64,000 nt of DNA, from positions 122,336-186,335 of the forward strand of contig NZ_NTFY01000031.1 in the NCBI RefSeq assembly GCF_002289565.1. The letters are read 5' to 3'. Each line of letters starts with the position of its first letter. The stretch's first letter is position 1. Shown piece after piece: positions 35,480 through 43,950 of the stretch. The position numbers were made by a program, and so were the translations under genes. Source of the DNA: Rhodopirellula sp. SM50 (GTDB lineage Bacteria > Planctomycetota > Planctomycetia > Pirellulales > Pirellulaceae). Below the pieces are notes generated by a model that saw nothing but the letters and a program-made list of their open reading frames with translations, had not been told where the DNA came from and made no database searches.

Positions 35480-36826
35480 GTGAATATCGTCTTCTTTTCT
35501 CACTACTACACTCCAGAGGGGAACGCTCCGGCTTCCCGCACAGCGGATCATTGCGCGCGGTGGGTGAAGGACGGTGGCGACACGCAGGTCACGGTGATTA
35601 CCTGTGCTCCCAATGTGCCCGATGGTCGAGTTTATTCGGGTTACCGAAATCGCTGGTGGCCACAACGGGAAACCATCGATGGGGTTGAGGTCGTTCGCGT
35701 CTGGACGTTCATCCAGAACAATCCAAGCCGGGCCGGACTGATTCTCAACTACCTCACCTATTTGTTTTCTGCCCTGTTCGCGTTCGTGTTCTTCGTGCGG
35801 CGTCCGAATGTGGTCGTCGCGACCACTCCCCAATTTTTTTGCGGAGTCACCGGGGTGCTGGCCAGTTGGTTGAAGTGGTGTCCGCTGGTGTTGGAAGTGC
35901 GCGACATCTGGCCGGAGTCGATTGTGACCGTCGGTGCGATTCGACGTGGAGTCATCATTCGCGCACTCGAATGGATGGAGCGCTGGATGTACCGCAGTGC
36001 CAACCATATCGTCACGGTCGGTCCGGGCTACCGTGACAACATCCTTTCAAAGGTTGACGTCGCAAATCGAATTTCGATGGTGACCAACGGCGTGGACCCG
36101 AAACAATTCAGCCCGGAAACCGACAGCGTTTCGTTCAAGGAACGTTACGACCTTTCGGGGAGATTCGTTTGTTCTTACGTCGGCACCGTCGGCATGGCGC
36201 ACGGATTGGATGTGATCATCAATGCGGCACGGCGTTTCAAAGCGGTGGGGAGAGAAGACGTCGTTTTTCTGGTTGTCGGTGGCGGAGCCAAGTTGGATCA
36301 AATGCGGCAAACGGTTGCGGAATTGGGGCTCGGCGATTTGATCCGGTTGACCGGCCGCCTGGACAAATCCGAGATCCCCCAGGTGCTCTCGGCTTCGGAC
36401 GCCTGCTTGGTCCATCTCAGCAAGGTGGATTTGTTCGAGCACGTCATCCCGTCCAAGATCTTTGAAACAATGGCCATGGAGCGGCCGATCATCATGGGTG
36501 TCCGCGGGCGGGCTCTGGACATCGTGCTGGCTGCCGAGAGCGGTATTGCGATGGAACCGGAAAATGACGCCCAGTTGTTTGAGATTCTCGACTGGATGGT
36601 CGGCGCACCCGACGCCGTCCGGCAGATGGGACGAAACGGTCGCAAGTTTGTGATCGAACATTTTAACCGAGACCAACTTGCCAGGGAGATGTTGTCGATC
36701 GTCCGGCGAACCTCCCAAGGTGAAGTGTTCTGTCTTGAGGATCGAGACTGGGGGGAAAGGTCTGGCGACCATTCAGACAACGCGAACCTGACTCCTGTCG
36801 CCTCCTCCGGCGGCACTCGCCGCTGA
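35480..36826 (+). CDS. GT4-type glycosyltransferase, WbuB-like
   Basis: 448 residues from a GTG at 35480 (NIVFFSHYYTPEGNAPASRT follows); a TTG at 35471 would add three residues. The sequence strongly resembles WbuB-type fucosamine/GlcNAc transferases: HYYTPEGNAPASR, VVRVWTFIQNN, VVVATTPQFFCGVTGVLASW, PLVLEVRDIWPESIVTVGAI and YRSANHIVTVGPGYRDNI. The C-terminal region shows VCSYVGTVGMAHGLDVIINA, VVGGGAKLDQMRQTVAELGL and the donor motif VIPSKIFETMAMERPIIMGV. It should transfer a sugar onto the lipid-linked intermediate. The heparinase-like gene begins 15 nt later. Confidence 0.93.
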   Translation: MNIVFFSHYYTPEGNAPASRTADHCARWVKDGGDTQVTVITCAPNVPDGRVYSGYRNRWWPQRETIDGVEVVRVWTFIQNNPSRAGLILNYLTYLFSALFAFVFFVRRPNVVVATTPQFFCGVTGVLASWLKWCPLVLEVRDIWPESIVTVGAIRRGVIIRALEWMERWMYRSANHIVTVGPGYRDNILSKVDVANRISMVTNGVDPKQFSPETDSVSFKERYDLSGRFVCSYVGTVGMAHGLDVIINAARRFKAVGREDVVFLVVGGGAKLDQMRQTVAELGLGDLIRLTGRLDKSEIPQVLSASDACLVHLSKVDLFEHVIPSKIFETMAMERPIIMGVRGRALDIVLAAESGIAMEPENDAQLFEILDWMVGAPDAVRQMGRNGRKFVIEHFNRDQLAREMLSIVRRTSQGEVFCLEDRDWGERSGDHSDNANLTPVASSGGTRR

Positions 36827-36841
36827 CCGGCCGGCATCGCA

Positions 36842-38689
36842 ATGGCACCACGCCGCCTGTCTCGCCTGGCCGCGCTTCTTCGCTATCACCGACCGGGCCA
36901 ATTTGCCTGGCGACTGTACCGGTCCGCGCAACGACACCTTCGCCGGCGTTTGCCCGAGCGGTTGGTTTTTCAAGTCGGACGCAGCCAAGCTGGCTGGAAA
37001 CCCGGCGCCCAGGCTGCCTTCCTAGCGATCGCCACACGACGGTTACAGCTTTGGCCCGAGCGTAGCGTCGACGCCGCCGATATCGCCGCCGGGCAGTTTC
37101 GGTTCCTCAATCAAATCCGCGATCTGCGGATCCATACCTCCGGCGATGATCCCCAGATTGACTGGAATCCAGAGGCCCCGCGGTTGTGGCGTTTTCATCT
37201 TCAGTGCCAGGAATACCTGACTGATTTGGCCGACCAGCAGAACGCGGATGCCGCCTACAAAATCGTCCGCTCGTGGCTCGCTCAGCCGCGACATCTGAGT
37301 CCGACGCGCGACCCCGATGCCTGGCACCCGTTTTGCATTTCAAGACGTTTGCCCGTCTGGCTATCTCTGGCAGCCGCCCACGATCCACCCGCTGAGATCT
37401 CGGAACAGTTCTGGCGCTGTGTTGCCGATCAGGTCCTCTGGCTACGTCGCAACTGTGAGTGGGACCTCGGTGGCAACCATTTGTTGGAGAATTTGTCTGC
37501 ACTCTATCTCGCGGAATCGTATCTCGACTTAGGCGCTGCCGCCGGAGGGACATGGGTTCAGCCGAGGCTGCTCGCGGAGCTGGACGAACAAATCCTGCCG
37601 TCGGGCGAGCACTACGAGCGGGCGCCGACCTATCACGCGTTGATGATGGTCTGTGTGTTGCAATGTGCCGAAGCGGCCCGGTTTGCCCAGTCGAGTGTGT
37701 TGGATTCGTTGCGGATCGTGATCAGCCAGATGTTTCAGTTTGCGCAGTGGATTCGCCAACCCGACGGCCACTTTCCCTTGCTGGCCGACTCGGCACGCGG
37801 CGAAACACCGGATTTGGACAAGCTGTTCGAATGGGCTGAGACCTTCTGGGAACCCGACGCGCGAGGCAATCCAACGGTCGACTATTGGGCGACGCAAACC
37901 GATCGCGGCGATCGACTGCTGTTTGACGTCGGCCCGCTCGGATGTGATCACTTGCCGGCCCACGCTCACGCCGACCTGCTGCAGATCACCGCCACGCTGG
38001 GCGGTCGCGACGCCATCGTCGACAGCGGAAACTTCGAATACGAACCTGGTGAACTGCGTCAACGTTGCCGCGGGACGTCGGCACACAACGTGTTGCAACT
38101 CGGATCGCGAGAACAATGCGACATCTGGTCCAGCTTTCGCATGGGCCGCCGAGGGAAGCCGCTATGGAAGCGACATGGGACGACGGATCGGTATTCGTGG
38201 TGCGCTGCGGCGCACGACGGTTTTGATAGCCCGGTAGGCCGGGTCATTTTCTGGAGCGGGTCCGCCTGGACCGTGATCGATTGGTTCCAGGGCTATCCTG
38301 GCAAGGTGACTGCGGCCTCTCGCTTGCACTGGCATCCCGACTGGCGACTGACGCTCGGCCGCGATCGATCCGTCGTCTCGGTGTTCCACCCGGACGCACC
38401 GGAATTGATCTACACGGTGAAGCGTCTCGGTGAGGCCGGGGCTCTTTCCATTGAAGACAGCCTCTATTGCCCCGACTTTGGTCAACAGATTGCCAACCGG
38501 GTGATCGTCAATGTCCAACGTTGCGGCTCGGACGGTTCGGCCGGCTGGCTCGGCTTCCATCTTTCACTGCAAGCCCAATCGACGTCTCCGATTCCGCATG
38601 TCCACTTAGATGGCGGATGCTTGAACGTGACGTTAGGCGACGGCGGCAAGATTTCGCTTTCGGTCGAAGACGGGCGTCCGGTGGGATAG
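36842..38689 (+). CDS. Heparinase II/III-family polysaccharide lyase-like protein
   Basis: 615 residues. N-terminal alpha/alpha-toroid (about 20-330) with the family pattern HPFCISRRLPVWLSLAAAHD, WDLGGNHLLENLSALYLAES and SGEHYERAPTYHALMMVCVL (Tyr and His candidates). A beta-sandwich follows, with FDVGPLGCDHLPAHAHADLL (about 361-380) and DSGNFEYEPGELRQRCRGTS followed by AHNVLQL, the 'HxHxD' and 'R-x-T-x-x-H-N' signatures of heparinase II/III. Members eliminate at uronic acid linkages. No signal peptide is obvious, which is odd for a lyase. As last gene of the EPS operon, it may trim or recycle a glucuronate-containing polymer made with Ugd. Confidence 0.9.
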   Translation: MAPRRLSRLAALLRYHRPGQFAWRLYRSAQRHLRRRLPERLVFQVGRSQAGWKPGAQAAFLAIATRRLQLWPERSVDAADIAAGQFRFLNQIRDLRIHTSGDDPQIDWNPEAPRLWRFHLQCQEYLTDLADQQNADAAYKIVRSWLAQPRHLSPTRDPDAWHPFCISRRLPVWLSLAAAHDPPAEISEQFWRCVADQVLWLRRNCEWDLGGNHLLENLSALYLAESYLDLGAAAGGTWVQPRLLAELDEQILPSGEHYERAPTYHALMMVCVLQCAEAARFAQSSVLDSLRIVISQMFQFAQWIRQPDGHFPLLADSARGETPDLDKLFEWAETFWEPDARGNPTVDYWATQTDRGDRLLFDVGPLGCDHLPAHAHADLLQITATLGGRDAIVDSGNFEYEPGELRQRCRGTSAHNVLQLGSREQCDIWSSFRMGRRGKPLWKRHGTTDRYSWCAAAHDGFDSPVGRVIFWSGSAWTVIDWFQGYPGKVTAASRLHWHPDWRLTLGRDRSVVSVFHPDAPELIYTVKRLGEAGALSIEDSLYCPDFGQQIANRVIVNVQRCGSDGSAGWLGFHLSLQAQSTSPIPHVHLDGGCLNVTLGDGGKISLSVEDGRPVG

Positions 38690-38721
38690 GCTTCCAGCCT
38701 GTCATCGCACGCTCGCTTCGG

Positions 38722-39294
38722 CTACTTCCCCTTGGGCCGAAAGGCCGTCATCCGCTCCGGATTCGTCTCGATTCGCGGCCCGTGCATCAGGTCGATGCAG
38801 TAGGGGATGGCGGGGAAGACGGCGTCGAGACACTCGGCAATGGCTTTGGGTTTTCCCGGCAGGTTGACGATCAGGCTGTCTCCCAGTAGGCCGGCGGTCT
38901 GTCTCGATAGGATCGCTGTGGGGACTTTTTCCAGCGAGACCTTCCGCATCAGTTCTCCAAATCCCGGCATCATCCGATCGCAGACCGCTTCGGTGGCTTC
39001 CGGTGTCACGTCTCGTTTGGACGGCCCGGTGCCGCCGGTGGTCACGACCAGGCAGCAGCCTTCGATTTCGCAGAGTTGTCGTAGCGTCGCTTCGATCGTC
39101 TCGCGGTCATCGGGAATTACCCGCGTGATCGGCTTCCACGGACTCGTCAACACGTCGCGCAGGTAGGCGTCGATCGCCGGGCCGCCCAAGTCTTCGTACT
39201 CGCCCCGACTGGCGCGATCCGACACGGTCACGATGCCGATCTTGGCGGCGGTGGGTTGATCGGCACTGGGTTGATTTTGATCCGGTGGTGTCAT
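38722..39294 (-). CDS. mog: Molybdopterin adenylyltransferase (MogA/MoaB family)
   Basis: 190 residues. Signature blocks: KIGIVTVSDRASRGEYEDLG (18-37), VVTTGGTGPSKRDVTPEATE (about 84-103) with the Gly-Gly-Thr-Gly MPT-binding loop, and SLIVNLPGKPKAIAECLDAV. MogA adenylylates molybdopterin before metal insertion; MoaB paralogues do the same with tungsten or lack activity. The start overlaps the stop of the upstream M24 peptidase gene by 4 nt. It converges with the EPS operon end. Confidence 0.93.
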   Translation of the reverse strand: MTPPDQNQPSADQPTAAKIGIVTVSDRASRGEYEDLGGPAIDAYLRDVLTSPWKPITRVIPDDRETIEATLRQLCEIEGCCLVVTTGGTGPSKRDVTPEATEAVCDRMMPGFGELMRKVSLEKVPTAILSRQTAGLLGDSLIVNLPGKPKAIAECLDAVFPAIPYCIDLMHGPRIETNPERMTAFRPKGK

Positions 39295-40433
39295 GTCCAG
39301 TCGAGTCCTTCATGCAGTTGGTTCAGTGATTGAGCGTCGCCATCACGAACGACCAGCATGTTCTCGACGCGGACGCCGCCGTCTTGGCGACCGTACAGCC
39401 CCGGTTCGATCGTGAACACTTCACGTTCCAGTACCGGTCCCCCGCCAAGGTCCAACAGGATCGGTTCATGGACGTCGAGCCCGATCCCGTGGCCGGTGCC
39501 GTGTTGAATCGTGGGCTGGTCCGATACGGTTCCACGTGACAATTCGAACCCGGCATCGAGCAATGCCTGGTCGGCCGCCAGGTGCACCGACTCGGCCGTC
39601 TGGCCCACGCGAAGCTGTTTGGTGGCGGCTGCGTTGGCAGCGACAACCGCGTCGTGCATCTTGCGGACGGTCGCGCTCGGCTGGCCATGAACGACGGTCC
39701 GCGTGCAATCGCCCCAGTACCTCGTTTCGTTGTTCATCGGAAACAGGTCGACGATCACGGGAACACCCGTCCGCAGCGGCCCCGTCCCGGCGTGATGGCA
39801 ATCGGCAACCTCCGGAGCGGTCGCCACAATCGCACCGTGCGACATGGAGTAATCGCGTTTGAGAAACTCGGCGGCCGCCATCGCTCTGGCGCGTTCGCTG
39901 GTCAAGGCTTCACCCTCATGCACCAGCGTTCCATCGGCCGCGACGGTGCATCGGGCAATGGTTTCGCAGAGGTATCGCATCACCGATTCGGTGACCGACT
40001 GGGCTTCAGCCAACCGCTCGATCTCCTGTTCCGATTTCTGGCGCCGGTCGATCACGCCCAGATCGGGATCGTAGGACAATTCAATACCGGCCTGTTGCAG
40101 ATGCCAGGCAAACACAAACGGCAAGCTGCGATCGACTCGGACGGCTGCCAGGTTCTCGCGTCGACAAAACTCTGCGACGGCCTGTGCGGTCGCGGTCTCG
40201 CGATCCGCGTCCAGCTTTCCCGCCGGCTCATAGTCCATGGGGCAGACGACGCGGTCGGCGTTGCTGAGCCGTCGGACGCGGCCCATTTCGATATCGCGAA
40301 CCAACGCGACACGCCGATCGGTGGTTTCAATCCAAGCCGCCGGGTCTCCCAGTGGTACACCAATACGACGGAACAGCGATGGGTTTTTAAGCGGAATGCC
40401 GGCGAAGATGGCCGGCAGTGAAGCGTCAGGCAT
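39291..40433 (-). CDS. M24-family metallopeptidase (Xaa-Pro aminopeptidase-like)
   Basis: 380 residues from the ATG at 40433; a GTG at 40445 is an alternative. The N-terminal creatinase-like domain is followed by the pita-bread catalytic domain. All five expected metal ligands are visible: Asp in VIVDLFPMNN, Asp in YWGDCTRTVVHG, His in HGTGHGIGLDVHE, Glu in FTIEPGLYGRQDG and Glu in GVRVENMLVV. It should be a cytosolic, Mn/Co-dependent peptidase releasing N-terminal residues before proline. It is translationally coupled to mog. Confidence 0.93.
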   Translation of the reverse strand: MPDASLPAIFAGIPLKNPSLFRRIGVPLGDPAAWIETTDRRVALVRDIEMGRVRRLSNADRVVCPMDYEPAGKLDADRETATAQAVAEFCRRENLAAVRVDRSLPFVFAWHLQQAGIELSYDPDLGVIDRRQKSEQEIERLAEAQSVTESVMRYLCETIARCTVAADGTLVHEGEALTSERARAMAAAEFLKRDYSMSHGAIVATAPEVADCHHAGTGPLRTGVPVIVDLFPMNNETRYWGDCTRTVVHGQPSATVRKMHDAVVAANAAATKQLRVGQTAESVHLAADQALLDAGFELSRGTVSDQPTIQHGTGHGIGLDVHEPILLDLGGGPVLEREVFTIEPGLYGRQDGGVRVENMLVVRDGDAQSLNQLHEGLDWT

Positions 40434-40626
40434 CCTGGATCTCACGGGAAAAACGTTTGAACGGTTTGAGCGACGTTATAGCCGATGGATGAGGGGCTTC
40501 GCGAGGCGACGTGACGGAGGGATTCAAGATCGGAAGTCGAGGACACGTTGATCAGCGGTGAATCGCGTTGGTCATGTCCGCGATTGGTGGCGGACACCCG
40601 ATGTCACTTCAATTGGCCCTGACGGT

Positions 40627-40695
40627 GTTAGCGGAACGGCGCGAGCCGTCCGGTCGCACCGTGAAAGACCGGAGGGCTGGCGCCCTACCGCTAAC
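40627..40695. repeat. Interspersed palindromic element with three nested stems
   Basis: GTTAGCGG at 40627-40634 pairs with CCGCTAAC at 40688-40695. Inside are ACGGC-GCGA-GCCGT and CCGGTC...GACCGG stems. The layout is REP-like: short, high G+C, and flanked by unrelated sequence. The same GCTAA/CCGC ends recur in the larger palindromes elsewhere in this window. Confidence 0.7.
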
Positions 40696-40879
40696 AAGGA
40701 CACCCCGCTTGGCGTCCGCGTAAGTCGCATTGGCTTCTACACAAGTCGCCAGACTTGAGGTCACCCTCCCTTTTGGGGAGGGGCGGACGCGAGGCACGGG
40801 CGGCCGGGGTGGGTTCTTTGCCGCTGGGCGTCACTCCGTCACAGCCAATCGACCCTCCCCTCGCTGCGCTCGATCGTCC

Positions 40880-40936
40880 CTGCCAGGGAGGGTGACGCAA
40901 GTTGTGTAGACACCAATGCCTGCCAGGGAGGGTGAC
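40880..40936 (+). repeat. Two 17-bp direct repeats, CTGCCAGGGAGGGTGAC
   Basis: The same 17 bases occur at 40880-40896 and 40920-40936, and an inverted partial copy (GTCACCCTCCC) at 40760-40770. All are intergenic; no function can be assigned. Confidence 0.85.
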
Positions 40937-41066
40937 TTTAAAATTGCACGACCTCCAAAGCCGGGAGAGAAGGGAGCCGTTTAATTGTTGCGCGACGATG
41001 CCGGATCCGAGCTTCGGTTATCATGTGCGGCTCCCACCTTCCTCCCCACCTCGGAAAAATTCTCGT

Positions 41067-42173
41067 ATGAAGATCGATTACTCTCGACGGCGTTTCCTGT
41101 CTCTCACCGCCGCGGGTGTGGCGGCATCGGCCGCACCGCTGGCACTGTCCGCCGACTCTGCCGGAATCCAGTGGCATGATGTTCGCGACTGGGGAGTCGA
41201 AGGCCGCGGGTTCGACGACACCGAAAAATACTTCGACCGACTGCCTGCCCGCGCCAAGGGCGTTGTTCGCGATGCGGTCTGGAACCTGAGTCGGCATTCG
41301 GCGGGAATGCTGGTCCGATTTCGAACCGATGCCCGCGAGATCCAGGTCGACCATTCGGTCACGTCGTCCAGTCTGGCCATGCCGCACATGCCGGCAACGG
41401 GAGTCAGCGGTTTGGATCTTTACGCCAAAGACGAACAGGGAAACTGGAAGTGGGTGGCGGTTTGCAAACCCACCGCGCAGCACACGAAGACGACGCTGGT
41501 CAAGGGGCTTCGTCCTGGCACGCGAGACTACTCGATCTACTTGCCGCTGTACAACGGAACCGAATCGCTGAAGATCGGCGTCGATGCATCAAACTCGTTT
41601 GAACCGATCGCGCCGCGTAGCGAAAAGCCCATCGTGTTTTACGGCACGTCGATCACACACGGCGCTTGCGCGTCGCGACCGGGCATGCCCCATCCGTCGA
41701 TCCTCGGCCGTCGACTTGATCGCCCGGTGATCAACCTGGGGTTTTCGGGCAACGGCAAACTGGAAAAAGAGGTCGGTCAATTCTTGGTCGAATTGGATCC
41801 TGCCGTTTACGTTTTAGATTGTCTACCCAACATGGTGGCCGCCGAAATCACCGAGCGAACCGAACCGATGGTCAAACAGCTTCGTGCTGCCCATCGGAAC
41901 GTTCCGATCGTGCTGGTCGAAGACCGCTCCTATTCGGGGTCATGGTTGCTCGAGTCACAACAGACCCGCAATCAGACCAGCCGCGAGGCGTTCAAGGCGG
42001 CTTATCGCAGATTGCTGGACGCCGGCACGGAAGGGTTGTTCTATGTCGACGGCGAAAGTCTGTTGGCTGACAATCGCGATGACACCACCGATGGATCCCA
42101 TCCTTCGGATCTCGGTTTTTTCAACCAAGCCAACGCGATCGAACCGGCGTTGCGCTCGGCCTTGGGGACCTAG
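41067..42173 (+). CDS. Tat-exported SGNH/GDSL hydrolase
   Basis: 368 residues from the ATG at 41067, chosen because it begins a twin-arginine signal peptide: DYSRRRFLSLTAAGVAAS. The N-terminal beta domain (about 35-180) contains TGVSGLDLYAKDEQG, the 'GxDLY' signature of SGNH N-terminal domains. The catalytic domain starts KPIVFYGTSITHGACASRPG with nucleophile Ser195; the Gly block is VINLGFSGNGKLEKE, the Asn block region DCLPNM, and the Asp/His pair DGSHPSDLGFF near the C-terminus. Such enzymes are esterases, often removing acetyl groups from polysaccharides or acting on sulfated glycans in planctomycetes. Confidence 0.92.
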   Translation: MKIDYSRRRFLSLTAAGVAASAAPLALSADSAGIQWHDVRDWGVEGRGFDDTEKYFDRLPARAKGVVRDAVWNLSRHSAGMLVRFRTDAREIQVDHSVTSSSLAMPHMPATGVSGLDLYAKDEQGNWKWVAVCKPTAQHTKTTLVKGLRPGTRDYSIYLPLYNGTESLKIGVDASNSFEPIAPRSEKPIVFYGTSITHGACASRPGMPHPSILGRRLDRPVINLGFSGNGKLEKEVGQFLVELDPAVYVLDCLPNMVAAEITERTEPMVKQLRAAHRNVPIVLVEDRSYSGSWLLESQQTRNQTSREAFKAAYRRLLDAGTEGLFYVDGESLLADNRDDTTDGSHPSDLGFFNQANAIEPALRSALGT

Positions 42174-42660
42174 TGTTTTGTCACTTCTAAAACCACGGGT
42201 GTTTTGCCTTTAGGGATTCCCGGTCTCTGCTACGCAGTGCTACGCAGTGACAGTGGCTCTGCTACGCGGTGACAGTGGGCGGCTAAAGCCCAATACCGCT
42301 AAGTTAAGCGTCGTTTCTTCAGATGAGGGCCCGTAGGCTCGCGCCAAACGGCTGATATTCGTTTGATATCAGCCGGTTCGCGCCAGCGTCCGGGCCCCCT
42401 CATTCATGTTAACTTAGCGGTATTGGGCTAAAGCCTGCACACCAACACTCGTGCCCATATCATTCGGGTCACGCACCCTAAGTTTGAAAGTTGACGGACC
42501 ACCAGTGACACGGTGGTCCGACAATTAGCGTAACGTGCGAGAACGTACCCACCGATGCCAAGGACGCAATCGATCCGTGAGGCCGCGCACGGTCAGTAAA
42601 CCTCGCTATGCTATTGCTCTTCCACGCACAAAATCGACTCCCGAGTATTTTGCACCGAAG
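42174..42660. other. About 490-nt gap filled by a dispersed repeat (copy A)
   Basis: From about 42200 to 42460 this is one copy of a dispersed unit shared with 55549-55790. It consists of a left arm (with extra local repeats of CTACGCAGTG / CTACGCGGTG), the palindrome at 42287-42429 and a right arm reading AAAGCCTGCACACCAACACT. The rest (42461-42660) should carry the promoter for the PQQ-propeller gene. No gene is seen. Confidence 0.7.
42287..42429 (+). repeat. 143-bp palindromic element, copy A, with 21-bp perfect terminal inverted repeats
   Basis: The ends (42287-42307 and 42409-42429) are exact reverse complements over 21 bases and include ATACCGCTAAGTTAA / TTAACTTAGCGGTAT. The interior is a second, imperfect palindrome (GGCTGATAT / ATATCAGCC core with a 7-base loop), so the whole can fold into one long hairpin. 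Copies: 50449-50588 (B, diverged) and 55605-55747 (C, inverted core). Confidence 0.92.
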
Positions 42661-43950
42661 ATGTTCAAAACCTTTTTTTCCGCCGTTGCTCTGCTCACGT
42701 TCGCGTTGGGCAGCGCGTTCACGATGAGCAGTGCGTCCGCCCAGACCCCCACGTTTCCCGCGACCGATTGGCCGTGGTGGCGGGGGCAGCAGCGAGACGG
42801 CAGCGCTGCGCCCGACCAGAACCCGCCGCTGCAGTGGAGTGAAGATGACAACGTGGTCTGGAAGACTACGATTCCCGGACGTGGCCACGGATCCCCGATG
42901 TTGTTCGGGCGACATGTCTATCTGGCGACCGCCGATGACACCCGCAAGGTACAAGTAGTGCTTTGCTTTGATCGTCAGACGGGATCATTGCAGTGGGAAT
43001 CGGTGGTGCACCAAGGCAACTACGAGTCCAAGGGCAAACGAAAAGCGAATGAAAAAGCATCGTGGGCTTCATCGACCGTCGCCACCGATGGCGAGCGGTT
43101 GTTCATCAACTTCTTCAACGATGGAGCCATTCATACGACGGCACTCGATCTGAAGGGCGCCATCCTCTGGCAGCAGAAACTGACCGACTATGTCATTCAC
43201 CAAGGATACGGTTCGTCGCCGGCGATCTACGAGCATCTGGTCATCTGTTCGGCGGACAACAAGGGAGGCGGCGCGATCGTTGCCATGGATCGTGCGACGG
43301 GTGAAATCGTTTGGCGTCGTGATCGTCCTGAAAAACCGAATTACCCCTCACCGACGATCGTAAACGTCTCGGGCAAAGACCAGTTGGTGTTGACCGGTTG
43401 TGACCTGGTCACCAGTCTGGATCCCGCCACGGGCGCCACGCTTTGGGAAATCGAAGGGGCGACGACAGAGTGCGTGACGACGACTCTGACCGATGGCAAG
43501 CACGTGTTTACCAGCGGCGGATATCCCGACAACCACGTCTCGGCCGTCCGTGCCGACGGATCGGGAAAGGTCGCTTGGCGGACCAACACCCGAGTCTACG
43601 TCCCCTCGATGTTGCACAAAGACGGCTACCTGTACATGACGCTCGACGCCGGCATCGCCGAATGTGTCGACTGTGCAACCGGCGAGACCGTCTGGAAAGC
43701 CAGACTGGGAGGCGATTTTAGCAGTTCGCCGGTCTTGGTGGGTGATCTGATCTACGCGACCAACGAGCAAGGGCAGACGTTCGTGTTCAGGGCAAGCCCA
43801 GAGCGATTCGAAAAGGTCGCCGAAAACAAGCTGGGTGAGAGCGTGTTCGCCACGCCGACGATCTGTGACAGTCACATCTTCATGAGGATCGCCCACTATG
43901 AAGGTGACCGACGCCAGGAATCTCTTTACTGTTTGGGAGCCACGAACTGA
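42661..43950 (+). CDS. Secreted PQQ-binding-like beta-propeller protein
   Basis: 429 residues from the ATG at 42661, which gives a clean signal peptide (ALLTFALGSAFTMSSASAQ). Upstream in-frame starts would hide it. The mature part is a BamB/PQQ-like eight-bladed propeller: DWPWWRGQQRDGSAAPDQNP opens the fold, and blade motifs such as GSLQWE, GAILWQQKLT, GEIVWRRDRPEK, GATLWEIEGA, GETVWKARLGG recur every about 45-50 residues with Trp at the strand ends. No dehydrogenase domain is attached, so it may be a scaffold or ligand-binding protein. It is coupled to the next gene by a TGATG overlap. Confidence 0.92.
   Translation: MFKTFFSAVALLTFALGSAFTMSSASAQTPTFPATDWPWWRGQQRDGSAAPDQNPPLQWSEDDNVVWKTTIPGRGHGSPMLFGRHVYLATADDTRKVQVVLCFDRQTGSLQWESVVHQGNYESKGKRKANEKASWASSTVATDGERLFINFFNDGAIHTTALDLKGAILWQQKLTDYVIHQGYGSSPAIYEHLVICSADNKGGGAIVAMDRATGEIVWRRDRPEKPNYPSPTIVNVSGKDQLVLTGCDLVTSLDPATGATLWEIEGATTECVTTTLTDGKHVFTSGGYPDNHVSAVRADGSGKVAWRTNTRVYVPSMLHKDGYLYMTLDAGIAECVDCATGETVWKARLGGDFSSSPVLVGDLIYATNEQGQTFVFRASPERFEKVAENKLGESVFATPTICDSHIFMRIAHYEGDRRQESLYCLGATN

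Larger units (their letters stand above)
40434..41066. other. About 630-nt repeat-rich gap
   Basis: No convincing gene between the M24 peptidase start and the SGNH hydrolase. It contains an interrupted cloverleaf-like inverted repeat (40627-40695), a hairpin CCCTCCC-TTTT-(G)GGGAGGG (40764-40782), and two 17-bp direct repeats (40880-40896 and 40920-40936). The promoter for the SGNH hydrolase probably lies in 40940-41060. Confidence 0.6.
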
